A stretch of 64,000 bases of DNA from Comamonas endophytica (GTDB lineage Bacteria; Pseudomonadota; Gammaproteobacteria; Burkholderiales; Burkholderiaceae_C), in the NCBI RefSeq assembly GCF_023634805.2, contig NZ_CP106881.1:3315501-3379500 (forward strand), written 5' to 3'. Positions 48,211 to 57,258 of the stretch are shown piece after piece. A model generated the notes under the pieces. It had not been told where the DNA came from and searched no databases. It saw nothing but the letters and a program-made list of their open reading frames with translations. The position numbers and the translations under genes are program-made. Numbering within the stretch: the stretch's first letter is position 1; each line of letters starts with the position of its first letter.

Positions 48211-49218
48211 TTATATACCAGAATGGTAGCTGGTCACGCGATCGACTTCATTTTTCGAGCCGAGGATCACGCTCACGCGTTCGTGCAGCTGCGTGGGCTT
48301 GATGTCCAGGATGCGCTGCTTGCCGTTGGTGGCCGCGCCGCCGGCCTGCTCGATCAGCCAGCTCATGGGGTTGGCTTCGTACAGCAGGCGCAGCTTGCCG
48401 GGCTTGTTGGGCTCGCGCTGGTCCCAGGGGTACATGAAGATGCCGCCGCGCATCAGGATGCGGTGCACGTCGGCGACCATCGAGGCGATCCAGCGCATGT
48501 TGAAGTTCTTGCCGCGCGGGCCTTCCTCGCCGGCCAGGCATTCGTCGACGTAGCGCTTCACCGGGGCGTCCCAGTGGCGCATGTTCGACATGTTGATGGC
48601 GAATTCCTTGGTGTCCTCGGGAATGCGGATGTTCTCGCGCACCAGCACGAAGGAGCCCTGCTCGCGGTCGAGCGTGAACATGGCCACGCCGTCGCCCACG
48701 GTGAGCACCAGGGTGGTCTGCGGGCCGTAGATGCAATAGCCGGCCGCGACCTGTTCCGAGCCGCACTGCAGGAAGTCATCGTCATGCACGCCGGGGTGGC
48801 CTTCGGGCTTCTTGAGCACGCTGAAGATGGTGCCGATCGAGACGTTGACGTCGATGTTCGAGGAGCCGTCCAGCGGATCGAAGGTCAGCAGGTATTCGCC
48901 TTGCGGGTAGCGGTTGGGCACCACGTAGATGCCTTCCATTTCCTCGGAGGCCATGGCCGCCAGGTGGCCGCCCCATTCGTTGGCTTCGATCAGCACCTCG
49001 TTGGCGATGATGTCGAGCTTCTTCTGCACCTCTCCCTGCACGTTCTCGGAACCGGCCGAGCCCATGACATCGCCGAGCTCGCCCTTGTTGACGGCGAAGC
49101 TGATGCGCTTGCAGGCGCGGGCGACGACTTCCAGCAGCAGGCGCAGCTGGGGCGGGATGCGGCCGTCGACGCGTTGCTGCTCGACGAGATAGCGGGTGAA
49201 ACTGGGGCGTTTGCTCAT
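48211..49218 (-). CDS. fbp: Fructose-1,6-bisphosphatase class I
   Basis: 335 residues, close to the 332 of E. coli Fbp. The metal-site motif is [20 protein letters not shown], with upstream acidic residues in MASEEMEGI, and the active-site region is GGIFMYPWD with [11 protein letters not shown]. It hydrolyses fructose 1,6-bisphosphate in gluconeogenesis (or the Calvin cycle if present). Start 49218 gives [15 protein letters not shown], a typical beta-proteobacterial N terminus. It lies between pepN and tRNA-Thr, with a pepN terminator upstream, so it has its own promoter in the 98-bp gap. Confidence 0.97.
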   Translation of the reverse strand: MSKRPSFTRYLVEQQRVDGRIPPQLRLLLEVVARACKRISFAVNKGELGDVMGSAGSENVQGEVQKKLDIIANEVLIEANEWGGHLAAMASEEMEGIYVVPNRYPQGEYLLTFDPLDGSSNIDVNVSIGTIFSVLKKPEGHPGVHDDDFLQCGSEQVAAGYCIYGPQTTLVLTVGDGVAMFTLDREQGSFVLVRENIRIPEDTKEFAINMSNMRHWDAPVKRYVDECLAGEEGPRGKNFNMRWIASMVADVHRILMRGGIFMYPWDQREPNKPGKLRLLYEANPMSWLIEQAGGAATNGKQRILDIKPTQLHERVSVILGSKNEVDRVTSYHSGI

Positions 49219-49262
49219 GGCGGGAATCCGTTGATATGAAAAAAGGGGAGGGCAGGCGCCGC

Positions 49263-49301
49263 AAAAAACCCGGGTGCAGGCATTGAAGCCTGCGCCCGGG
49301 T
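49263..49301 (-). terminator. Intrinsic terminator after pepN
   Basis: Minus-strand 14-bp stem with one mismatch (49301-49288 with 49281-49268) and a 6-nt loop, followed by a U run (49268-49263). It separates the prfB-pepN unit from fbp. Confidence 0.88.
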
Positions 49302-49316
49302 GGCGTCTGCGGATAT

Positions 49317-52049
49317 TCAGTCGGCGAGGGCGCGTGTCACCACTTCGCGGACATCGTTGCTCAGGTCCGGGCGCGCTGCCACGCGGGCAATGGCTTCGCG
49401 CGCGGCGCTGCGGTAGGGCTCGGCCAGCTTCTTCCAGCGGTCGAGGGCGCGCGCCAGGCGCGCCGCGACCTGCGGGTTGATGGCATCGAGCTCGATCACG
49501 CGCTCGCACCAGAAGCGGTAGCCGCCGGCGTCGGCGCGGTGGAAGGCACCGGGGTTGCCATTGCAGAAGCTGAAGATCACGCTGCGCGCGCGGTTCGGGT
49601 TCTGCAGCTGGAAGTCGGGGTGCTGCATCAGCTGCTTGACGGCCGGCAGCACCTGGCCGCCGCGGTCGGTCGCGCCGGCCTGCAGCGCAAACCACTTGTC
49701 GAGCACCAGCGCCTCGGTCTTGAACAGCGCGTGGAAGCGCGCCAGCGCGTTGCTCGCCAGCGGGTGGCCGCTGTGCACCAGGGCCGACAGCGCATTGAGG
49801 CGGTCGGTCATGTTGGCCGCGTCCTTGAAGCTCTGGTAGGCGCGCGCGGGCCACACCGTGTCGCCGGTCTGGCGCGCGTCCAGGCACAGCATGTGCAGCG
49901 CCATGCCGGTCAGCGCGCGCCGGCCCGCGGACACCGGGTCGGGGCTGTAGGCACCCGTGTCCTGGTGGTTCTCGAAGGCCCAGACCCAGTCGTCGCGCAA
50001 CGCGGCGGCCAGTTGCTGGCGCAGCGTCTCGCGCACCGCGTGCACGCGCTGCGGGTCCACTTCTTCCAGCTGTTCGGACAGATAGCTCTCCGAAGGCAGG
50101 CCCAGCACCAGCTCCTTGTAGGCCGCATCCAGCTCGGGATGGCGCAGCACGCTGCGCATGGCCTCGGCGAATCGCTCGGGCAGCAGGTTCTGGTCGATGG
50201 TGCCGTCGGCATGCATCACCACCGCCGGGTTGTTGATCGCGCCCAGCGCGATGCGCTGCGCCAATTGCTGGCCGGCTTCCCAACGGTTGAAGGCATCGCT
50301 GTCCTGCGCCAGCAGGGTCAGCAGCGCCTCTTCGCTGTAGTCGTAGTGCAGCGCCACCGGCGCCGTGAAGCCGCGCAGCAGCGAGGGCACGGGGGGCATT
50401 GAAACATTGGCGAACACGAAGGACTGCTCGGGCTCGCTCAGCACCAGCAGACGGCTGGCGGCCGGCTCGCCGGCGGCGCCTGCGGCATCGAGCAGCTGCA
50501 CCGTCTGGGCCACGCCATCCTCGGTCAGCAGGCCGACCTCGACGGGAATGACGAAGGGCAGCTTCTCGGGCTGGCCCGGCGTGGGCGCGCAATGCTGGCG
50601 CAGCGTCAGCGTATAGGTCTGGGCCTCGGCGCTGTAGACGCCGCTGGCCGCCACCTGGGGCGTGCCGGCCTGGCTGTACCAGCGCTTGAATTGCTCGAGG
50701 CGCGCGCTCAGCTCGCTGTCCGGGTTGGCATCGGCGATGGCCTGGGCGAAATCGTCGCAGGTGACGGCCTGGCCGTCATGGCGCTCGAAGTACAGCGCCA
50801 TGCCCTTGGCGAAGCCTTCGCGGCCGACCAGGGTGTGCATCATGCGCACGACTTCCGAGCCCTTCTCGTAGATCGTGACGGTGTAGAAGTTGTTGATCTC
50901 GAGGTAGCTGTCGGGGCGCACGGGGTGCGCCATGGGGCCCGCGTCCTCGGCGAACTGCACGGTGCGCAGCACGCGCACGTCCTCGATGCGCTTGACGGCG
51001 CGCGCCGAGGGCGTGCCGGCCAGGTCCATGCTGAACTCCTGGTCGCGGAACACCGTCAGGCCTTCCTTGAGGCTCAGCTGGAACCAGTCGCGGCAGGTGA
51101 TGCGGTTGCCGGTCCAGTTGTGGAAGTATTCATGACCGACCACGCTCTCGATGTTGGCGTAGTCGACGTCGGTGGCGGTGGCCTGGTTGGCCAGAACGTA
51201 CTTCGTGTTGAAGATGTTCAGGCCCTTGTTCTCCATCGCGCCCATGTTGAAGTCGCTGGTGGCGACGATCATGAAGCGGTCGAGGTCCAGCGGCAGGCCG
51301 AAGCGCGCTTCGTCCCAGGCCACGCTGGCCATCAGCGAGTTCATCGCGTGCTCGGTCTTTTCCAGGTCGCCCGGGCGCACGTAGACCTGCAGCAGATGTT
51401 CCTTGCCGGCGCGGCTGGTGATGCGCTGCTCGCGCGCCACGAGCTCGCCCGCCACCAGCGCGAACAGGTAGCAGGGCTTGCGGTGCGGGTCCACCCATTT
51501 GGCGTAATGCCGGCCCTCGTTGCCCGGGCCCTGCAGGTCGCCGCTCTCGACCAGGTTGCCGTTGGACAGCAACACCGGGAACAGCTTCTTGTCGGCGCGC
51601 AGCGTGACGCTGTACATCGCCATGACGTCCGGACGGTCGAGGAAGTAGGTGATGCGCCGGAAGCCCTCGGCTTCGCACTGCGTGAAGAACGTGCCCTCGC
51701 TCACGTACAGGCCCATGAGCTTGGTGTTCTTGGCCGGGGCGCAGGTGGTGAAGATCTCCAGCTCGACGGGCTCTTCGCCCGCCGGCAGGTTCTCCAGCAC
51801 CAGCGCGCTGCCGTCCATCTTGAACGAGGTGCCTTCGCCGTTGACCATGACCCGCGCGAGGTTGAGCTCGTCGCCATCGAGGCGCAGCGGCTTGGCCGCC
51901 ACGGCGGGGTTGCGGCGCACGCGCATGCGGTTGAGCACGCGGGTCTTGGCCGGGTCGAGATCGAAAGTCAGGTCCACGGTGTCGATCCACCAGGCCGGAG
52001 CCTGGTAGTCGGCGCGTTGTGTGGGTTTCGCTTGTCCTTCACGCAGCAT
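49317..52049 (-). CDS. pepN: Aminopeptidase N (M1 family)
   Basis: 910 residues. The zinc site is [11 protein letters not shown] (H306-H310, with the third ligand Glu in [14 protein letters not shown]), and the exopeptidase motif is [11 protein letters not shown]. The C-terminal alpha-solenoid follows, ending [20 protein letters not shown]. It removes N-terminal residues from peptides in the cytoplasm during protein turnover. It begins 12 bp after the prfB stop, so the two are probably cotranscribed. The length is slightly above the 870 of E. coli. Confidence 0.97.
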   Translation of the reverse strand: MLREGQAKPTQRADYQAPAWWIDTVDLTFDLDPAKTRVLNRMRVRRNPAVAAKPLRLDGDELNLARVMVNGEGTSFKMDGSALVLENLPAGEEPVELEIFTTCAPAKNTKLMGLYVSEGTFFTQCEAEGFRRITYFLDRPDVMAMYSVTLRADKKLFPVLLSNGNLVESGDLQGPGNEGRHYAKWVDPHRKPCYLFALVAGELVAREQRITSRAGKEHLLQVYVRPGDLEKTEHAMNSLMASVAWDEARFGLPLDLDRFMIVATSDFNMGAMENKGLNIFNTKYVLANQATATDVDYANIESVVGHEYFHNWTGNRITCRDWFQLSLKEGLTVFRDQEFSMDLAGTPSARAVKRIEDVRVLRTVQFAEDAGPMAHPVRPDSYLEINNFYTVTIYEKGSEVVRMMHTLVGREGFAKGMALYFERHDGQAVTCDDFAQAIADANPDSELSARLEQFKRWYSQAGTPQVAASGVYSAEAQTYTLTLRQHCAPTPGQPEKLPFVIPVEVGLLTEDGVAQTVQLLDAAGAAGEPAASRLLVLSEPEQSFVFANVSMPPVPSLLRGFTAPVALHYDYSEEALLTLLAQDSDAFNRWEAGQQLAQRIALGAINNPAVVMHADGTIDQNLLPERFAEAMRSVLRHPELDAAYKELVLGLPSESYLSEQLEEVDPQRVHAVRETLRQQLAAALRDDWVWAFENHQDTGAYSPDPVSAGRRALTGMALHMLCLDARQTGDTVWPARAYQSFKDAANMTDRLNALSALVHSGHPLASNALARFHALFKTEALVLDKWFALQAGATDRGGQVLPAVKQLMQHPDFQLQNPNRARSVIFSFCNGNPGAFHRADAGGYRFWCERVIELDAINPQVAARLARALDRWKKLAEPYRSAAREAIARVAARPDLSNDVREVVTRALAD

Positions 52050-52061
52050 GATGTTCCTCCC

Positions 52062-53166
52062 TTATATGCCCTGCTTGAGCGAGGCTTCGATGAACGCGTC
52101 GAGATCGCCGTCCAGCACCTTCTGGGTGGCCGAGATTTCGACGTTGGTGCGCAGGTCCTTGATGCGGCTGTTGTCCAGCACGTACGAGCGGATCTGGTGG
52201 CCCCAGCCGACGTCGGTCTTGGTGTCCTCGAGCTTTTGCTGCTCTTCCAGGCGCTTGCGCATCTCGAAGTCGTACAGGCGCGAGCGCAGGCGCTGCCAGG
52301 CCACGTCGCGGTTGCTGTGCTGGCTGCGGCCGTCTTGGCATTGCACCACGATGCCGGTCGGAATGTGTGTCAGACGCACGGCCGAGTCGGTCTTGTTGAT
52401 GTGCTGGCCGCCCGCGCCCGAGGCCCGGTAGGTGTCGGTGCGCACGTCGGAGGGGTTGATCGTGATCTCGATCGAGTCGTCGATCTCGGGGTACACGAAC
52501 AGCGAGGCAAAGCTGGTGTGGCGTCCGCCCGAGGAGTCGAAGGGGCTCTTGCGCACCAGGCGGTGCACGCCGGTTTCGGTGCGCAGCAGGCCGAACGCGT
52601 ACTCGCCCTCGATGCGGATGGTCGCGCTCTTGATGCCGGCCACGTCGCCCGGGGTCTCTTCCTGGACCTCAGCCTTGAAGCCCTTGCGTTCGGCGTACTT
52701 GAGGTACTGGCGCAGCAGCATGCTGGCCCAGTCGCAGGCCTCGGTGCCGCCGGCGCCGGCCTGGATGTCGACGAAGCAGTTCAGCGGATCGGCCTCGTGG
52801 CGGAACATGCGGCGGAACTCGAGCTCCTCGACCAGCGGGCGCAGCTTCTCGGTCTCGGCCTCGATGGTGCGCAGGCCGTCCTCGTCGTCCTCCTCGCGGC
52901 TCATCTCGAACAGCTCGGTATTGTCCGCCAGTTCATTGGCCAGCTTCTCGAGCGTCAGCACGACGCCGTCGAGCAGCTTCTTCTCCTTGCCCAGTTCCTG
53001 GGCCTTCTTGGGATCGTTCCAGACGGCGGGGTCTTCCAGCGAGGCGTTGACGGTCCTCAGGCGTTCGTATTTGGCATCGTAGTCAAAGATACCTCCGTAA
53101 GTCGGCCGCGCGCTGCGTCAGGTCTTCGAGGGTGTTGCCGATGAGGTTGATGCGTTCTGCTTCCAT
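52062..53166 (-). CDS. prfB: Peptide chain release factor 2 (with programmed +1 frameshift)
   Basis: Read from ATG 53166 through 26 codons to an in-frame TGA at 53085-53083, then in the +1 frame to 52062, giving about 367 residues, near the E. coli 365. The GGQ motif that triggers peptide release is in [16 protein letters not shown], and the stop-recognition SPF motif is in [15 protein letters not shown]2 recognises UGA and UAA, and low RF2 favours the frameshift, so the gene regulates itself. A single open frame shows only part of the protein, so automated calls may mark it broken; it is not. Confidence 0.96.
53082..53097 (-). promoter_or_regulatory. Programmed +1 frameshift site of prfB
   Basis: Minus strand reads CGGAGGTATCTTTGAC: an internal Shine-Dalgarno-like GGAGG, then the slippery CTT codon followed by stop TGA and C. 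This matches the classical RF2 recoding signal. The upstream peptide ends ...ADLRRYL before the stop, and the shifted frame continues [10 protein letters not shown]. Confidence 0.95.
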
Positions 53167-53263
53167 GGTGCTTGTCCTGTGTGTTCTTGAGAATGAATCA
53201 GGGATTTTCTCATGCACAGCAGGCATCTGGAGGCAAAGCCCCGGGGCAGGGGCTTTTGGATGG

Positions 53264-53290
53264 AAAAAAGCGGGGCGCGGTGCGCCCCGC
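53264..53290 (-). terminator. Intrinsic terminator of the chemoreceptor gene
   Basis: Minus-strand perfect 9-bp stem GCGGGGCGC/GCGCCCCGC with a 3-nt loop, followed by six U. It starts 7 bp after the chemoreceptor stop. An adjacent hairpin, AAAGCCCC/GGGGCTTT (53234-53256), lies nearer prfB. Confidence 0.88.
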
Positions 53291-53296
53291 GGCAGC

Positions 53297-55042
53297 TCAG
53301 AAGCTTTCCCAGTCGCCGTCGCTGCCCGGCGCCTGCGAAGGGCGGGGTTTGACGGCGCGGGCGGGCGGGGCGGCAACCATCGGCGCGGCGGCCACGCCGG
53401 GGGCCGGTGCGGCGGCGGCAGCGGGGCGGGCAGGGGCCGCTTTGGGCGCCGGCGCAAGGGGGGCGTTGGCAGGCGCGGCGGCCAGTGCCGCTGCCTGTCC
53501 CAGGTCGAATACGCTCACCACCTTGGACAATGCCGCGGCCTGGCCCTGCAGCGCATCGGTCGCGGCGGCGGCTTCCTCGACCAGCGCGGCGTTCTGCTGC
53601 GTCATCTGGTCCATCTGGATGATGGCCTGGTTGACCTGTTCGATGCCGGTGGTCTGCTCGTGGCTGGCGGCGGTGATCTCGCCCATGATGTCCGTCACGC
53701 GGCGCACGCTGGTGACGATCTCCTCCATGGTCCGGCCGGCCTGCTCGACCTGCCCGTTGCCTTCCTCGACCTTGGTGACCGAGGCATCGATCAGCTGCTT
53801 GATCTCCTTGGCCGCCGAGGCCGAGCGCTGCGCCAGGGTGCGCACCTCGGAGGCCACCACGGCAAAGCCCCGGCCCTGGTCGCCGGCACGCGCGGCTTCC
53901 ACCGCGGCGTTGAGCGCCAGGATGTTGGTCTGGAAGGCGATCGAGTCGATCACGCCGATGATGTCGACGATCCGGCGCGAGGAGGCATTGATGTCGGACA
54001 TCGTCTGCACCACCTGCGACACGGCCGCGCCGCCGCGCACCGCGACCTGGGAGGCGGCGCTGGCCAGCTGGTTGGCCTGCTGCGCGTTGGCGGCGTTTTG
54101 CTTGACGGTGGCGGTGAGCTCCTCCATGGAGGCCGCGGTCTGCTCCAGCGAGCTGGCCTGCTCCTCGGTGCGCGCCGACAGGTCCTGGTTGCCCGAGGCG
54201 ATCTGGCTGCTGGCCGTGGCCATCGAGTCCGTGCCCTGGCGCACCTGGCCGACGATCCGCTGCAGGCTGGCGTTCATGTCCTGCAGGGCCTGCAGCAATT
54301 GGCCGGTCTCATCGCGCGAATGCACCTCGATGCGGCTGGCGAGATTGCCCGCCGCCACCTGCTGCGCCAGCTTCACCGCGTTCTGCAGCGGGCGCGAAAC
54401 GGCGCGCGCGATGCCCAGCGCCAGCGCAAAACCCAGCAGCACCGAGCCGGTCAGCAGGCCGATGATCCACCAGCGCGCAGCCTCGAACAGCTCGTCGCCA
54501 CGGGCATTGATGGACTCGGTGCGGGCTTCGTTGATCTTGTCGAGCGCCTCCAGCTTGCTCTGGATGGCCAGCGTCACCTTCAGCGAATCGCCGCGCAGCT
54601 GGTAGGCCGCCTGCTCGCTTTGCACCTCGCGCGACAGCTGCAGGATCTGCGCCGCGTGGGTCGCATAGGCCTTCAGGTCGGTGGCGATGTCGGCCAGCAA
54701 TTGCTGCTCCTCGGGCGTCTTGGCGAACGCGGCGTAGCCGGCGTGCTGCCTGTTCACGGCGTCCCACAGGACGGGCATGGTCTTCTCGTAGGTTTCGGCC
54801 TCGGCAGGCGTGGCGGCCAGCAGGTGCTGCGTGAGCTGCGCGCGGTGGCGCTGCAGCTGGTATTTCATGTCCTGCAGCGCGCGCGCCGCGGGCAGCGATT
54901 GGCGCGTCAGATCGGTGGCAGTCTGGTTGACGAGGTCGAGCTGGAGCAGGGCGAAGAGGCCGACGCTGGCGGACAGCAGCAGCAGGGCGGCAAAGGAAGC
55001 AAGCAGCTTGTTGGCAAGCTTCAGATTGTGAAAGAAGGTCAT
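53297..55042 (-). CDS. Methyl-accepting chemotaxis protein
   Basis: 581 residues. The first membrane helix spans about 12-34, a four-helix-bundle periplasmic sensor (about 35-190) follows, the second membrane helix spans 191-213, then a HAMP domain and a long cytoplasmic coiled coil. The signalling hairpin tip is [20 protein letters not shown]. The C terminus is an alanine/proline-rich linker ending DWESF, a CheR/CheB-tethering pentapeptide like NWETF in Tar, so it is a high-abundance type receptor. Start 55042 ([14 protein letters not shown]) gives the normal N-terminal anchor. The ligand is unknown; no che genes are nearby. Confidence 0.95.
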   Translation of the reverse strand: MTFFHNLKLANKLLASFAALLLLSASVGLFALLQLDLVNQTATDLTRQSLPAARALQDMKYQLQRHRAQLTQHLLAATPAEAETYEKTMPVLWDAVNRQHAGYAAFAKTPEEQQLLADIATDLKAYATHAAQILQLSREVQSEQAAYQLRGDSLKVTLAIQSKLEALDKINEARTESINARGDELFEAARWWIIGLLTGSVLLGFALALGIARAVSRPLQNAVKLAQQVAAGNLASRIEVHSRDETGQLLQALQDMNASLQRIVGQVRQGTDSMATASSQIASGNQDLSARTEEQASSLEQTAASMEELTATVKQNAANAQQANQLASAASQVAVRGGAAVSQVVQTMSDINASSRRIVDIIGVIDSIAFQTNILALNAAVEAARAGDQGRGFAVVASEVRTLAQRSASAAKEIKQLIDASVTKVEEGNGQVEQAGRTMEEIVTSVRRVTDIMGEITAASHEQTTGIEQVNQAIIQMDQMTQQNAALVEEAAAATDALQGQAAALSKVVSVFDLGQAAALAAAPANAPLAPAPKAAPARPAAAAAPAPGVAAAPMVAAPPARAVKPRPSQAPGSDGDWESF

Positions 55043-55239
55043 GGAGGCAGGCGAGAGTTCCGAAAGTGACGGGGGCGGCGCGAGCGTGTTCTCATGCATG
55101 CCCTGCGCCACTTCCCTGCCGGGGTTATCGGTGCGCCGGCGCAAACCCTGAGCTGAATCTGATGACGTTCGCAATCAGTTACATATCTGCTGGAAATCGC
55201 GTGAGGTCGCCATGCCCCCTGTGGGGGCCTGCCTGCGGC

Positions 55240-56331
55240 TCAGGCCCGGCTCTTGCGTGCAAAGGACCAGGCCAGTTCGGCCATGGGACGTGCGGTATCG
55301 CCTGCGGCTTTCGCCTGGTCGCTCGACGCCGTGCCGGCCTCGACGCGCTTGGCGATGCCCTGCAGGATGGCGGCGATGCGGAACAGGTTGTAGGCCAGAT
55401 AGAAATTCCAGTCGGCCTGCAGCGCCTCGGGCATGGCGATGCCGGTGCGCTCGCAATAGCGGCGGATATAGCTTTGCTCGTCGGGAATGCCCAGCGCCGC
55501 GAGGTCGATGCCGCCGATGCCTCGGCCCATGGCCGCCGGAATGTGCCAGCCCATGCAGTGATAGCTGAAATCGGCCAGCGGGTGGCCCAGGGTCGACAGC
55601 TCCCAGTCGAGCACGGCGATCACGCGCGGCTCGCTCGGGTGGAACACCAGGTTGTCGAGGCGGAAGTCGCCATGCACTATGGAGACCTGCGCCGCATCGC
55701 ATGCACTGGCCGGCATGTGCTGCGGCAGCCAGGCCATCAAGTGGTCCATCTCGGGAATGGGCTGGGTCACCGAGGCCAGGTATTGCTTGCTCCAGCGCGC
55801 GATCTGGCGCTCGAAGTAGTTGCCCGGCTTGCCGTAGTCGGCCAGGCCATGCTCGGCAAACTTCACCGCATGCAGCGCGGAGATCACGCGGTTCATCTCG
55901 TCGTAGACCGCGCCGCGCTCGGCAGGAGTCATGCCCGGCAGCGCCTGGTCCCACAGCACCCGGCCTTCCATGTACTCCATCACATAGAACGCGCGTCCCA
56001 TGACCGATTCGTCCTCGCACAGCGCGTACATGCGCGGCACGGGCACGTCGGTGTCCTGCAGGCCGCACATCACGGCGAATTCGCGCTCGATGGCGTGCGC
56101 CGAGGGCAGCAGCTTGGCGACCGGCCCGGGCTTGGCGCGCAGCACATAGCTTTGCGTCGGCGTCACCAGCCTGTAGGTCGGGTTGGACTGTCCGCCCTTG
56201 AACATCTCGACGTTCAGCGGGCCTTCGAAGTCCTGGATGTTGCGCGCGAGCCAATCCGACAGCGCGGTGGTGTCGAACGCGTGCTGCTGCGGGAGGGGAC
56301 GGGTGCCGACAAATTGGTCGAAGTCGTTCAT
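55240..56331 (-). CDS. Aminoglycoside phosphotransferase-fold kinase (ACAD10/FadE36-like)
   Basis: 363 residues with the APH/choline kinase fold. The N lobe is FKGGQSNPTYRLVTPTQSYV and LRAKPGPVAKLLPSAHAIER, the catalytic loop is IVHGDFRLDNLVFHP (Asp base), and the metal Asp is in VLDWELSTLGHPLADFSY. This subgroup accompanies acyl-CoA dehydrogenases and is thought to phosphorylate hydroxyacyl-CoA intermediates (as ACAD10/11 do for 4-hydroxy acids). It is not an antibiotic-resistance enzyme on this evidence. It follows the Crp/Fnr gene by 20 bp, so the two are likely cotranscribed. Confidence 0.87.
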   Translation of the reverse strand: MNDFDQFVGTRPLPQQHAFDTTALSDWLARNIQDFEGPLNVEMFKGGQSNPTYRLVTPTQSYVLRAKPGPVAKLLPSAHAIEREFAVMCGLQDTDVPVPRMYALCEDESVMGRAFYVMEYMEGRVLWDQALPGMTPAERGAVYDEMNRVISALHAVKFAEHGLADYGKPGNYFERQIARWSKQYLASVTQPIPEMDHLMAWLPQHMPASACDAAQVSIVHGDFRLDNLVFHPSEPRVIAVLDWELSTLGHPLADFSYHCMGWHIPAAMGRGIGGIDLAALGIPDEQSYIRRYCERTGIAMPEALQADWNFYLAYNLFRIAAILQGIAKRVEAGTASSDQAKAAGDTARPMAELAWSFARKSRA

Positions 56332-56351
56332 GGCTCGGTGGCTCCTCGGGT

Positions 56352-57086
56352 TCACTGTTCGGTTTCGGCGATGCGCAGCAGCGTGGGGCGGTCGCGCACG
56401 ACCAGCCCGCCCGGCTCGATGCGGATGGTGTTCTCGCGCTCCATGGACTTGAGTTCCTGGTTCACGCGCTGGCGCGAGGCGCCCAGCAGCTGCGCCAGCT
56501 CTTCCTGGGCCAACTGCAGCCCGATGCGGATCTCCTGCGCCTCGCTGAGGCTGGGCACGCCATAGCTGCGCACCAGGTGCAGCAGCTGCTTGGCCAGGCG
56601 CGCGCGCAGCGGCAGGGTGTTGAGGTCTTCGACCAGGCCGTAGAGCTGGCGGATGCGCCGCGCATGCAGGCGCAGCATGGCTTCGGAGAATTCGGCGTGC
56701 GCCGCGAGGATCTTCTTGAAGTCGGCCTTGGACACGCACAGGATGGTGGTCTCGCCATGGGCATAGGCGTCATGCGTGCGCCGGTCGCCGTCGAGGATCG
56801 CGACATCGCCGAACCAGATGCCCGGCTCCACATAGGTCAGGGTGATGAGCTTGCCGGAGATCGACGTCGAGCTCACGCGCACGGCGCCCCGGGCGCAGGC
56901 GATCCACTCCTCCGGCGGCTCGCCGCGCGCGCTGATCAGTGCCCCGTCCTTGTAGCGCTTGACATAGGCGCAGCGCAGGATGTCGTGCCGCAGCGAGGGA
57001 GAAAGCGATGTGAACCAGCGTCCGGAGTTGATCGCTTCGCGTTCTTCGATGGTGAGAATCGGATCGTCCATGCCTGTCTTTTCCAT
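56352..57086 (-). CDS. Crp/Fnr-family transcriptional regulator
   Basis: 244 residues from ATG 57086; ATG 57071 (MDDPILT) is an alternative with a better-placed GGAAAAG. The cyclic-nucleotide-binding fold covers about 25-140 (LITLTYVEPGIWFGDVAILD), with a dimer helix and a C-terminal winged helix containing LQLAQEELAQLLGASRQRVN. FNR cysteines are absent, so it does not bind an iron-sulfur cluster. The sequence resembles regulators found beside fatty-acid and acyl-CoA genes. It is divergent from the FimV-like gene and upstream of the APH-fold kinase. Confidence 0.92.
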   Translation of the reverse strand: MEKTGMDDPILTIEEREAINSGRWFTSLSPSLRHDILRCAYVKRYKDGALISARGEPPEEWIACARGAVRVSSTSISGKLITLTYVEPGIWFGDVAILDGDRRTHDAYAHGETTILCVSKADFKKILAAHAEFSEAMLRLHARRIRQLYGLVEDLNTLPLRARLAKQLLHLVRSYGVPSLSEAQEIRIGLQLAQEELAQLLGASRQRVNQELKSMERENTIRIEPGGLVVRDRPTLLRIAETEQ

Positions 57087-57258
57087 GACTGATGACTTTG
57101 CGATTGTCGCGTGCGCGAGCGCGGCGCCCGCGGCGGGCGGCTTACGTGATAACCCTGAAGCCGCGCCGGTCCTGCGCTGCCCGGCTGCAAGCAAATGCGT
57201 TGTCCTGTTGGGCGCGCCATCCTTGTATGCCAAAATTCATGTCCAGGGAGAGCTGCTT

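Noticed and set aside
50592..53144. 850-codon plus-strand frame opposite pepN and prfB
   Set aside because: It is antisense to two unmistakable housekeeping genes.
52062..53166. prfB as a frameshifted pseudogene
   Set aside because: The break is the standard RF2 recoding site (GGAGG...CTTTGAC), and the full-length product has intact GGQ and SPF motifs.
55240..56331. Aminoglycoside resistance gene
   Set aside because: The APH fold is shared, but the sequence follows the ACAD10-like subgroup and there is no mobile element or resistance context.
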